Below are positions 52,482-60,345 of a DNA stretch of 64,000 nt, one piece after another. The translations under genes and the position numbers were made by a program. The stretch is from CAWAMD01 sp963783045 (lineage in GTDB: Bacteria; Actinomycetota; Nitriliruptoria; Nitriliruptorales; Nitriliruptoraceae). The stretch lies in contig CAWAMD010000005.1 in NCBI GenBank assembly GCA_963783045.1, positions 868,001 to 932,000 of the forward strand, given 5' to 3'. Position 1 is the stretch's first letter, and every line of letters begins with the position of its first letter. The notes beneath the pieces were generated by a model, which did not search any database, had not been told where the DNA came from, and saw nothing but the letters and a program-made list of their open reading frames with translations.

Positions 52482-53057
52482 ATGGATCCCGTCACCACTG
52501 ACGACCTGACGCTCGACCACGATGCCTGGCAGAAGGAGTTCGAGCAGCGCCGGCCCACGATGATCGCCTACCGGCGTGACCGCCGGGTCGAGCTCGGTGA
52601 TCTCATGACCCTCGACTTCGAGGACCGCGAGACCGTGGCGTGGCAGGTCAACCGGATGATCGGCGTCGAGCACATCACCGACCCCGAGAAGATCAACCAC
52701 GAGCTCGCCACCTACAACATCCTCGTCCCGGGCCACAACGAGCTGTGCGCGACGCTGCTCATCGGCATCGACGACATGGAGGAGCTGTACCGCTGGAAGC
52801 CCCTGCTCGTCGGGATCAACGACAAGCTGTACCTCGAGGTCGACGGCGAGCGTGCGAAGCTCGTGCCCGACCACGAGGGGACGCGCGAGGAGGAGCCGCC
52901 GATGGTCCAGTACCTCAAGTGGATCCTCACCGACGAGCAGGTCGGCAACCTCCACGACGGCGCCCATGTGACCGTCGGGACGGAGCACGACAACTACGCG
53001 GTGGCCGTCGACCTCGACGAGCCGACGGTCGCCCGCCTGGCCGAGATGATCGGCTGA
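52482..53057 (+). CDS. DUF3501 family protein
   Basis: 191 residues, acidic and soluble. The blocks YRRDRRVELGDLMTLDFEDRETVAWQVNRMIGVEHITDPEKINHELATYNILVPGHNELCATLLIGIDD match DUF3501, a family usually next to rubrerythrin and an Fe-S oxidoreductase. Here rubrerythrin is present but the Fe-S oxidoreductase is not in the window. Start ATG 52482 with GAAGGAG ahead. The role is unknown; peroxide defence is inferred from context. Confidence 0.8.
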   Translation: MDPVTTDDLTLDHDAWQKEFEQRRPTMIAYRRDRRVELGDLMTLDFEDRETVAWQVNRMIGVEHITDPEKINHELATYNILVPGHNELCATLLIGIDDMEELYRWKPLLVGINDKLYLEVDGERAKLVPDHEGTREEEPPMVQYLKWILTDEQVGNLHDGAHVTVGTEHDNYAVAVDLDEPTVARLAEMIG

Positions 53058-53063
53058 CCCGCC

Positions 53064-54251
53064 GTGCGCGCCGGCGAGGACCGCCGCTACCTCGACTACG
53101 CCTCGGCCTGGCCGCTGCGTGAGGAGGCGAAGCGCGCCTACGCCGACGCGCTGGCCGTCGCCTGGGCCGATCCCTCCCGCCGCTACGCGGAGGCGCGCGC
53201 GGCGTGGGACCTGCTCGACCAGGCGACGGCCACGACCGCGCGGACGCTCGGCGTCGACCACGACGGCATCGTGTGGACGGCCAGCGGCACCGAGGCGGTG
53301 CACCTCGCCGTGCTCGGGGCGGCCCGGGCCGCCGAGCGTCGCGGGGACCCGCGCCGGCACCTGATCGTGTCGGCCGTCGAGCACTCGGCCGTGCTGCGGG
53401 CGGCCGAGCGGCTCCGGGACGAGCACGGCTACACGCTGAGCGTCGTCGGGGTCGACGGTGCCGGCCTCGTGGACCCCGACGAGGTCGCCGCGGCCCTGCG
53501 GGACGACACGCTCGCCGTCCACCTGCAGCACGCGAACCACGAGGTCGGAGCCATCCAGCCGACCCACGAGGTGGCACGGGCCTGCCGCGAGCGCGGCGCG
53601 CTGCTCCACGTCGACGCGTGCCAGACCGTCGGGCAGCTCGGCGTCACCCTGGCCCTCCTCGGCGCCGACCTCCTGTCCGCGTCCGCCGCGAAGTTCGGCG
53701 GGCCCCGGGGACACGGGTTCCTCGCCCTCGGTCCGCGAGGGCGGATCGCGGCGCTGCTCGAGGGTGACGAGCGGCAGCGCCGCCGACGCGCCGGCATGGA
53801 GGACGTGCCGGGGATCGCGGCGACCGCGGTGGCCCTGCAGGTCGCGACGACGCAGATGGACACCGAGCGCTCGCACCGCGAGCTCGTGCGCCGTCACCTG
53901 CGCGCCCGCCTGCCCGAGGCGGTCGACGACCTGGCCGTGCACGGCCCGCTGGCCGACGCCCACCCCGGGATCGTCGCGGCGAGCGCCCTGTACGTCGCGG
54001 GCGAGACGCTCGTCGCCGCGCTCGACGCCGCCGGGTTCGCCGTCCACTCAGGGTCGTCGTGTGCGACGACCTCCGGGCTGCCGAGCCACGTCCTCGTCGC
54101 GATGGGTGCGCTCACCCACGGGCACGTGCGGATCGGCGTCGGCCCCGACACGACCCTCGCGGACGCCGACGACCTCGTGGCCGCGATGGCCGACATCGTC
54201 GCCGCCGCCCGCCGACAGGCTGGCATGCGCACCGGGCGCCCCCGACGGTGA
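53064..54251 (+). CDS. Cysteine desulfurase (NifS/IscS-type class V aminotransferase)
   Basis: 395-residue PLP enzyme releasing sulfur from cysteine. YLDYASAWPLREEAKRAY starts the fold; TASGTEAVHLAVLG, VEHSAVLRAAERL, LHVDACQTVGQLGV (PLP Asp) and ASAAKFGGPRGHGFL (Schiff-base Lys; the usual His before it is Ala) follow. The active-site loop is SGSSCATTSGLPSHVL with the catalytic Cys. Start GTG 53064, six bases after DUF3501. tusA follows at once, so it likely hands persulfide to TusA for tRNA thiolation or cofactors. Confidence 0.9.
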   Translation: MRAGEDRRYLDYASAWPLREEAKRAYADALAVAWADPSRRYAEARAAWDLLDQATATTARTLGVDHDGIVWTASGTEAVHLAVLGAARAAERRGDPRRHLIVSAVEHSAVLRAAERLRDEHGYTLSVVGVDGAGLVDPDEVAAALRDDTLAVHLQHANHEVGAIQPTHEVARACRERGALLHVDACQTVGQLGVTLALLGADLLSASAAKFGGPRGHGFLALGPRGRIAALLEGDERQRRRRAGMEDVPGIAATAVALQVATTQMDTERSHRELVRRHLRARLPEAVDDLAVHGPLADAHPGIVAASALYVAGETLVAALDAAGFAVHSGSSCATTSGLPSHVLVAMGALTHGHVRIGVGPDTTLADADDLVAAMADIVAAARRQAGMRTGRPRR

Positions 54252-54267
54252 CCGCCAGGAGGATGAC

Positions 54268-54513
54268 GTGAGCGACGAGCCCGAGTCCCCGATCCAGGTC
54301 GACGCCCGAGGGCTGCACTGTCCGATGCCGGTCATCGAGCTGGCGAAGGCGGTCGAGCAGGCCGCCACCGGCACGATCGTCGAGCTGGTGGCCGACGACC
54401 CGACCACGAAGGTCAACGTCCCGGTGTGGTGCCGGATGCAGCGCCAGCAGCTGGTCGCCCAGGACCTGACGGGCCCCGCGCTCGTCTACCGGGTCCGCAA
54501 GGTCCGCGGCTGA
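54268..54513 (+). CDS. tusA: TusA-family sulfurtransferase
   Basis: 81 residues. DARGLHCPMPVIELAKAVE contains the CPxP motif with the persulfide-carrying Cys, and VELVADDPTTKVNVPVWC the second strand. It begins 16 bases after the cysteine desulfurase stop, at GTG 54268 with AGGAGGATG ahead; the pairing of desulfurase with TusA is a common sulfur relay. Confidence 0.9.
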   Translation: MSDEPESPIQVDARGLHCPMPVIELAKAVEQAATGTIVELVADDPTTKVNVPVWCRMQRQQLVAQDLTGPALVYRVRKVRG

Positions 54514-54596
54514 CCGACGATCGGGTCCTCGCCGACCACCCGCGCCGCCTACGCTGAGTCGGGAGAGGGAACCAGCCGAACAGGAGCGGCACGACG

Positions 54597-56225
54597 ATGA
54601 TCCAGAGCACGATGATGGACTACCCGCTGACCGTGACGCAGCTGCTGCAGCACGGTCGCAAGGTCCACGGCGACAGCAAGGTCATCACCTGGCAGGGCGA
54701 CCACAGCCGCAAGGTGACCTTCGCCGAGACCTACACCCGCATCGAGAAGCTCGCCAGTGCCCTCCAGCGGCTCGGCATCGGCGAGGGCGACCGCGTCGGG
54801 ACGTTCTGCTGGAACCACCAGGAGCACCTCGAGGCCTACTTCGCGATCCCGGCGATGGGTGCCGTGCTCCACACGCTGAACATCCGTCTGTTCCCCGAGC
54901 AGCTCACCTACGTCGTCAACCACGGCGAGGACAAGGTCATCATCGTCGACGACTCGCTGATCCCGCTGCTGGCGCGGGTGAAGGACGAGCTCACCACCGT
55001 CGAGACCTACGTCGTCGTCGGCGACGGCGACGCGTCCGCGCTCGGCGATGACGCGAACGTCCTGCGCTACGACGACGTCCTCGACGCCGAGGAGGCCGGC
55101 TTCGACTGGCCCGAGGTCGACGAGCGGGCCGCGGCGGCCATGTGCTACACGTCCGGCACGACCGGGAACCCGAAGGGCGTGGCCTACAGTCACCGCTCGA
55201 TCTGGACCCACACCTTCGGCGCGATCGCGGGCGGCATCCACCTCGACGAGAGCGACCGGGTGCTGTGCATCGTCCCACAGTTCCACGCCATGGCGTGGGG
55301 GCTGCCCTACACCGGCTGGATCATCGGCGCGGACATCCTCCAGCCCGAGAAGTACCTCCAGCCCGAGCCGCTGTACGCCTTCATGGACGCCGAGAAGCCC
55401 ACCTACGCGGCCGCCGTGCCGACGGTGTGGAACGGGCTGCTGCAGTACGGCCAGTCCGTCGACCTCGACCTCTCCGCGCTCGACAAGGTCGTCGTGGGCG
55501 GGTCCGCCGTCCCACGCGCGACCGTCGAGGCCTTCGACCAGAAGTACGACGTCACCGTCTACTCCGGCTGGGGCATGACCGAGACCTCGCCGCTCGGCGC
55601 GCTCGCCATCCCCCCCGCCGGTGTCCCCGCCTCCGAGGACATCGACTGGCGGGTGCGCACGGGGCGCGTCGTGCCCGGCTTCGACCTGCGGATCGTCGAC
55701 CAGGACGGCAACGAGCTGCCCTGGGACGGCAAGGCCGTCGGCGAGTTCGAGTGCCGCGGGCCCTGGGTGACCGGCTCCTACTACGGCGACGACTCCCGGC
55801 CCGACAAGTTCCAGGACGGCTGGCTGCGCACCGGCGACGTGGGCTACATCGACCCGAAGGGGTTCATGCAGATCGTCGACCGCACGAAGGACGTCATCAA
55901 GTCCGGGGGCGAGTGGATCTCCTCGGTCGACCTCGAGAACGAGATCATCGGCCACCCCGACGTGGTCGAGGCAGCGGTCATCGGCGTCCCCGACGAGAAG
56001 TGGGACGAGCGGCCGCTCGCCGCGGTCGTCGTGAAGGAGGGCGCGGACCTCACGCCCGAGAAGCTCTCCGAGTACCTCCAGGACCGGGTCGCGAAGTGGT
56101 GGATCCCGGAGCGCTGGGCCTTCATCGACGAGGTCCCGAAGACCTCGGTCGGCAAGTACGACAAGAAGGTGCTGCGCTCGCGCAACGAGGCGGGAGAGCT
56201 CACGGTGCAGCGCACCGACGAGTGA
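54597..56225 (+). CDS. Long/medium-chain fatty-acid--CoA ligase
   Basis: 542-residue adenylate-forming enzyme. It has the P-loop CYTSGTTGNPKGVAYSHRS, YSGWGMTETSPLG (A5 motif), DGWLRTGDVGYIDPKGFMQIVDRTKDVIKSGGEWISSVDLEN (A7-A8) and the C-terminal SVGKYDKKVL (A10 Lys). The order and length fit AlkK/FadD-type acyl-CoA synthetases that activate fatty acids for degradation or lipid making. Start ATG 54597 with AGGAGC ahead; TACGCT near 54550 may be its -10. A 42-base palindrome follows the stop. Confidence 0.9.
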   Translation: MIQSTMMDYPLTVTQLLQHGRKVHGDSKVITWQGDHSRKVTFAETYTRIEKLASALQRLGIGEGDRVGTFCWNHQEHLEAYFAIPAMGAVLHTLNIRLFPEQLTYVVNHGEDKVIIVDDSLIPLLARVKDELTTVETYVVVGDGDASALGDDANVLRYDDVLDAEEAGFDWPEVDERAAAAMCYTSGTTGNPKGVAYSHRSIWTHTFGAIAGGIHLDESDRVLCIVPQFHAMAWGLPYTGWIIGADILQPEKYLQPEPLYAFMDAEKPTYAAAVPTVWNGLLQYGQSVDLDLSALDKVVVGGSAVPRATVEAFDQKYDVTVYSGWGMTETSPLGALAIPPAGVPASEDIDWRVRTGRVVPGFDLRIVDQDGNELPWDGKAVGEFECRGPWVTGSYYGDDSRPDKFQDGWLRTGDVGYIDPKGFMQIVDRTKDVIKSGGEWISSVDLENEIIGHPDVVEAAVIGVPDEKWDERPLAAVVVKEGADLTPEKLSEYLQDRVAKWWIPERWAFIDEVPKTSVGKYDKKVLRSRNEAGELTVQRTDE

Positions 56226-56236
56226 CCCTGGTGCAT

Positions 56237-56278
56237 CGCGACGACGGGGCCGGTCAGCTGACCGGCCCCGTCGTCGCG
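56237..56278. terminator. 42-base perfect palindrome, likely bidirectional terminator
   Basis: Bases 56237-56278 read the same on both strands, centred on CAGCTG, giving a hairpin with a stem of about 19 GC-rich pairs and almost no loop. It lies 12 bases after the acyl-CoA ligase stop and before the subtilase gene. There is no T run, as usual for actinobacterial hairpin terminators. Confidence 0.7.
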
Positions 56279-56400
56279 TCGGCCCCGGGCGGCCCGCTCC
56301 ACCGGCCGTGCGCTGCGCGGTCACCGACGGGTGCCGCATGCAGGTTCGTACTCCGCCTGCCGACTGCGGACGTCGAGGGTCGGCAGACGGCAGGGTCGCA

Positions 56401-58434
56401 GTGACAGCTCGCAGGCACAGACGCGTGCGCGAACGGATCATCGGGATGGCGATCGCGGTCGCGGTCGCGGTGGCGGTGGCGATCCCTGCGGCGGCGGAGC
56501 CGCTGCCTGCCGGTCCGACCCCTGCGGCCTCGTCCGTGCTGCTGCCGGGGACCGTCGAGCTGACCGTCCCCGCCGAGCGCGCCAGCGCCCTCCCACCCGG
56601 CAGCCGTGTGCTCGACGACCCGCAGCTGGCCGCGCTCGGTCTCCGACGGGTCCGGATCCCCGCCGGCGTCGCCGACCTCGTCCTCGGCGCCGAGCGCCCG
56701 GTGCCCGTGACCGCGGCGGCGACGCCCGACGACCCGGGGTTCTCGCAGCAGCCCTTCGCGACGGTGGGCTTCCCGGCCGCCTGGGACCGCACCCGGGGCG
56801 GCGGCGTCACGGTCGCGGTCATCGACACGGGGATCAGCGCCGGGCACCCCGACCTCGCCGGCAAGCTGTGGACGAACCCGGCCGAGCGCGCCGACGGCCG
56901 TGACGACGACGGCGACGGGTACGTCGACGACCTGAACGGCGTCGACATCGTCAACCACGACGGCGACCCCACGGACGACCACGGCCACGGGACGGGCGTC
57001 GCCGGCGTCGTCGCGGCCGTCACCGACAACGGCAGCGGCGTGACCGGGGGCTGCTGGAGCTGCCGGGTCATGCCCGTCAAGGCCCTCGACGCAACCGGCA
57101 ACGGCTACGACACGGACATCGCGGCGGGCGTCGTGTGGGCCGTCGACCACGGCGCGGACGTCGTCAACCTGTCGCTCGGCGGTCCGGTCGGCAGCCGGGC
57201 CCTGGCCAGCGCGATCGCCTACGCCGAGAGCCACGGCGTCGTGGTGGTCGCCGCCGCGGGAAACGCCGGGACGACCACCGTCACCTACCCGGCCGACTAC
57301 CCCACCGTCCTCTCCGTCGCCGCCACGAGCACCGACGGCACGACTCGCGCCTCCTACTCGAGCTACGGCTCATGGGTCGACGTGGCCGCGCCCGGCACGA
57401 CCCTGACCACGATGCTGACCACCGCGTCGTTCAACCCGACCCACCGGCTCTACGGGACGATGCAGGGCACGTCCCTCGCGACCCCGGTGGTGTCGGCCGG
57501 TGCCGCCCTGGCACGCGCCGCCGCCCCCGACCTGTCCCCGGCCGCGATCCGGGATGCGGCCACGGCCACGGCGCTCCCCCTCCACTTCGTCGCCAGCGGT
57601 CTGGTGCAGATCGGCGCCTGGCTCGCTCAGGTTGCGCCGGCCGGGACCGGCAGCGCGCCGGCCGGGACGACGCCGGTGCCGGCGCCGTCACCGAGCCCCT
57701 CCCCCTCGCCGTCTCCGCTGTCGTCCCCGACGGTGTCGCCCGCCCCCTCCCCCGTCGTGCTGCCGGCACCGTCTCCGTCCCCGACGCCGTCACCCTCGCC
57801 GAGCGTCACGGGCAGCGACCCGGCCACGCTCGCGTGCCCGGCCGGCGCGGTACCGCCCAGCGGGTTCGATGACGTGACCGTCGGCAGCACGCACAGCGAC
57901 GCGATCGCGTGCGCGGTCTGGCAGGGGCTGACCGCCGGGTACGGCGACGGCACCTACCGGCCCGGCGACGACGTGACCAGGGGCCAGATGGCGACGTTCC
58001 TCGTCCGCCTGCTCGCCGCCGCCGGCCACCCGCTGGCTGCAGCGCCCAACCCCTTCGTGGATACGCTGTCGAGCGGGCACGCGACCGACATCGCCAAGCT
58101 CGCCGCCGTCGGCATCGCGTCCGGCGTGTCGGCCGACCACTTCGCGCCGGGAGCACCGGTCAGCCGCGCGCAGATGGCCAGCTTCCTCGTGCGGACCGTG
58201 ACGTTCCTGGGCGGCGCACCGCTCACGATCGGGCCCGTGCCGTTCTCCGACATCGACGGCTCGGTCCACCACGACGCGATCGCTGCGGCGGCCGGCGCCG
58301 GTATCGCCTCCGGGGTCGGCAGCGACCGGTTCGCGCCGGACGAGCACGTCAACCGCGCACAGATGGCGACGTTCCTGGTCCGCACCCTCGGGGTGCTGAT
58401 CGGCCGGGGCGTGGCACCCGATCCCTCGGCCTGA
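56401..58434 (+). CDS. Secreted subtilisin-like (S8) serine protease with SLH domains
   Basis: 677 residues. A basic stretch and the hydrophobic MAIAVAVAVAVAIPAAA form the signal peptide. The S8 domain (about 130-415) has Asp142 in VAVIDTGIS, His196 in HGHGTGVAG and Ser358 in QGTSLATP, plus a calcium-like DDDGDGYVDD loop at 168-177. A Pro/Ser linker with PSPSPSPSP repeats (about 440-480) leads to three SLH units (about 500-677; FDDV, FVDT, FSDI starts; RAQMA repeats) that bind cell-wall polymers. Start GTG 56401. The protease is therefore wall-bound outside the cell. Such SLH triplets are common in Nitriliruptoria. Confidence 0.88.
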   Translation: MTARRHRRVRERIIGMAIAVAVAVAVAIPAAAEPLPAGPTPAASSVLLPGTVELTVPAERASALPPGSRVLDDPQLAALGLRRVRIPAGVADLVLGAERPVPVTAAATPDDPGFSQQPFATVGFPAAWDRTRGGGVTVAVIDTGISAGHPDLAGKLWTNPAERADGRDDDGDGYVDDLNGVDIVNHDGDPTDDHGHGTGVAGVVAAVTDNGSGVTGGCWSCRVMPVKALDATGNGYDTDIAAGVVWAVDHGADVVNLSLGGPVGSRALASAIAYAESHGVVVVAAAGNAGTTTVTYPADYPTVLSVAATSTDGTTRASYSSYGSWVDVAAPGTTLTTMLTTASFNPTHRLYGTMQGTSLATPVVSAGAALARAAAPDLSPAAIRDAATATALPLHFVASGLVQIGAWLAQVAPAGTGSAPAGTTPVPAPSPSPSPSPSPLSSPTVSPAPSPVVLPAPSPSPTPSPSPSVTGSDPATLACPAGAVPPSGFDDVTVGSTHSDAIACAVWQGLTAGYGDGTYRPGDDVTRGQMATFLVRLLAAAGHPLAAAPNPFVDTLSSGHATDIAKLAAVGIASGVSADHFAPGAPVSRAQMASFLVRTVTFLGGAPLTIGPVPFSDIDGSVHHDAIAAAAGAGIASGVGSDRFAPDEHVNRAQMATFLVRTLGVLIGRGVAPDPSA

Positions 58435-58471
58435 CAGCGGAGCGCGACCACGGTCGCGTGCGGACACGCGA

Positions 58472-58496
58472 ACGGCCGTCCACGAGGGACGGCCGT
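58472..58496. terminator. Bidirectional hairpin terminator
   Basis: ACGGCCGTCC and GGACGGCCGT pair perfectly around ACGAG, lying between the convergent subtilase (ends 58434) and erpA-like gene (ends 58532). It can serve both transcripts. Confidence 0.7.
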
Positions 58497-58531
58497 CAGC
58501 AGTCAGGGACGCGCCAGCGAGGGCGGGTCGC

Positions 58532-58858
58532 TCAGAAGGTGGCGCTGTCGCCGCAGGCGCACGAGCCGGACGCGTTCGGGTTCTCGATGGCGAAGCCCGA
58601 CGCCTCCAGGCTCTCCTTCCAGTCGATGACCGCACCCGAGAGGTACGGCGCCGACATGGAGTCGACCCGGATCGTGACGCCGTGGTGCTCCTCTTCCGCG
58701 TCACCGTCGAGCGAGCGGTCGTCGAAGAACAGGGCGTAGCGGAACCCGGCGCAGCCGCCGGCCTGGACGGCGATGCGCAGCGCGATGTTCTCGACATCGT
58801 CCTGGTCGGTCAGAAAGCCCCGGACCTTGTCGGCGGCGTTCTCGGTGAGCGTGATCAC
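58532..58858 (-). CDS. erpA: Iron-sulfur cluster insertion/A-type carrier protein
   Basis: 108 residues of the HesB/IscA/ErpA family. VITLTENAADKVRGFL begins the fold; the first cluster Cys is in QAGGCAGFRYALFFDD and the last two in GSCACGDSATF. VIDWKESLEASGFAIENPNA precedes them as in ErpA. Start GTG 58858 with AGAGGTGCC ahead; the frame upstream to 58924 is not conserved. A free-standing gene: no isc/suf cluster is adjacent, though cysteine desulfurase and TusA lie 4 kb away. Confidence 0.9.
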   Translation of the reverse strand: MITLTENAADKVRGFLTDQDDVENIALRIAVQAGGCAGFRYALFFDDRSLDGDAEEEHHGVTIRVDSMSAPYLSGAVIDWKESLEASGFAIENPNASGSCACGDSATF

Positions 58859-58960
58859 GCGCGGCACCTCTTGTCGCTGGTCTCTCCACGATGCTCGGTG
58901 CCATCCGGCGGCGTGTGGCCGCATGACCCGGGCAGGACGAGAGTGTATCCGAGCCCGTGG

Positions 58961-60058
58961 TCAGTGCGCTGTGGGTGTCCACCGTTCGGCCAGCCGCGCG
59001 GCCGCGGCAGCGACCTCGGCCGCCGGGTCGTCCCCGGGGCCGTCCGGTGATGCCTCCTCGAGGTCGTCGAGCCCCGCGACCGCCTCCGCGCGCCGACCGA
59101 CCACCGCGAGCCGGTCGGCACCCGCCTGTGCCGCCTGCTGCGCCACGGTGCCGACCACCTTCCCCTCCATCGAGGTGGCGTCGAGGCTGCCCTCGCCGGT
59201 CACGAGCGCGTCCGCGTCCGCCAGCGCCCCGTCGAGCCCGACCAGCGCGGCGATGCGGGGCGTCCCGGCGACGAGCGGCGCCCGCAGCCCGGCACACAGC
59301 CCGAACCCGAGGCCGCCGGCGGCACCACTTCCCGGCGCGTCGGCGAGGTCGGCGGCGTCGAGGTCGCGTGCCGCCACGTCGGCCCAGGTCGCGAGCCCGC
59401 GGGCGAGCTGCTCCACCATGGACGGTGATGCGCCCTTCTGGGGCCCGAACACCCGCGCCGCGTCCGCCAGGACGGTCCGCACGTCGGCGAGCACCTCGAC
59501 CTCGATCGCCTCCCAGCCGTCGTCCACCCAGCGCCGCGCCACGCCACGCACGCGGTGCAGCTCGCCGCCGCCGATCTTCAGCCCGCTGCCGTCCTCGACG
59601 GTCAGCTGGAACCCGAGCGCGGTCAGGGCGCCGGCGCCGCCGTCGACCGTGGCCGACCCGCCGAGGCCGACGACACAGCGCCCGGCGCCCGCGCGACGGG
59701 CCGCGTCGAGCAGCTCACCGACGCCGTAGGTGGTGGCCTGCATGGGGTCGAGCTCGTCCTCGGCGAGCCGCTTGGTCCCGCAGGCCTCCGCGGTCTCGAC
59801 GACGGCCACGCCCTCGTCCAGGACGAACCAGCGTGCGGTCAGCGGGTGGCCGAGCGAACCCGCCACCTCGGCCTCGTGCCAGGTGCCCTCCCGCGAGACC
59901 GAGACGACCTCGGCCAGCCCCTCGCCGCCGTCGGACATCGGCACCACCAGGACCTCGTCGCGAGGCCGAGCGCGCCGCCACCCGTCGGCGATCGCCTGCG
60001 CGGCCTCGACCGCGCTGAGCGTGCCGCCGAACGAATCGGGGGCGATGACGATCTTCAC
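58961..60058 (-). CDS. Glycerate 2-kinase (GlxK type)
   Basis: 365-residue two-domain glycerate kinase. VKIVIAPDSFGGTLSAVEAAQAIADGW is the signature start; VVPMSDGGEGLAEVV, CVVGLGGSATVDGGAGALTALG, ARVFGPQKGASP and DALVTGEGSLDATSMEGK follow. It makes phosphoglycerate from glycerate, linking glyoxylate or glycerate use to glycolysis. Start GTG 60058 with GGAGGACC ahead. Divergent from nadA; the open frame past 60058 runs antisense through the nadA repeats and is not a gene. Confidence 0.9.
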   Translation of the reverse strand: MKIVIAPDSFGGTLSAVEAAQAIADGWRRARPRDEVLVVPMSDGGEGLAEVVSVSREGTWHEAEVAGSLGHPLTARWFVLDEGVAVVETAEACGTKRLAEDELDPMQATTYGVGELLDAARRAGAGRCVVGLGGSATVDGGAGALTALGFQLTVEDGSGLKIGGGELHRVRGVARRWVDDGWEAIEVEVLADVRTVLADAARVFGPQKGASPSMVEQLARGLATWADVAARDLDAADLADAPGSGAAGGLGFGLCAGLRAPLVAGTPRIAALVGLDGALADADALVTGEGSLDATSMEGKVVGTVAQQAAQAGADRLAVVGRRAEAVAGLDDLEEASPDGPGDDPAAEVAAAAARLAERWTPTAH

Positions 60059-60195
60059 GCGGGGTCCTCCGTCGCGGCGGGCGTGGGGCGGCCAGCGTAG
60101 TTGCGGGGGTCGAGGCCGACCGTGGCCTCCTCCGGGCGGCAGCGCGACATGAACGGATGCAGACGCCGAGATGACGACGAGGTACACTCCGCGCA

Positions 60196-60222
60196 GAGTT
60201 CTTGTCAAGATGACAATAACTC
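60196..60222 (+). promoter_or_regulatory. Palindromic operator upstream of nadA
   Basis: GAGTT-C-TTGTCA-AGA-TGACAA-T-AACTC is a 27-base inverted repeat broken only by one mismatch and centred at 60209. It sits 52 bases before the nadA start in a rare AT-rich patch. The shape suits a repressor of NAD synthesis such as NrtR or NiaR types, but which protein binds is unknown and no regulator gene is adjacent. Confidence 0.65.
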
Positions 60223-60273
60223 GCCGGCAAGGTCCTCGGGACGCGTCGCTCCGGAGGGCGAGGGAGAGCCACC

Positions 60274-60345
60274 ATGACCAGCTCACGGCCCATGACCAGC
60301 TCACGGCCCATGACCAGCTCACGGCCCATGACCAGCTCACGGCCC
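60274..60345 (+). repeat. Four tandem copies of an 18-base unit at the nadA start
   Basis: ATGACCAGCTCACGGCCC occurs four times without a mismatch (60274, 60292, 60310, 60328). Each unit encodes MTSSRP and each supplies an in-frame ATG, so copy-number changes would alter only the N-terminal length. The ribosome site GGGAGAG lies before the first copy. Confidence 0.95.

Noticed and set aside
54549..57101. Minus-strand open frame of 850 codons
   Set aside because: Antisense to the acyl-CoA ligase and subtilase, both with intact catalytic motifs.
57655..57810. Pro/Ser repeat region as a CRISPR or microsatellite
   Set aside because: It is the in-frame PSPSPSP linker of the subtilase, with no spaced identical repeats.
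60058..60340. Upstream extension of the glycerate kinase with SWSWAV repeats
   Set aside because: It is the reverse reading of the nadA tandem repeats; the enzyme's standard start is GTG 60058 with GGAGG ahead.
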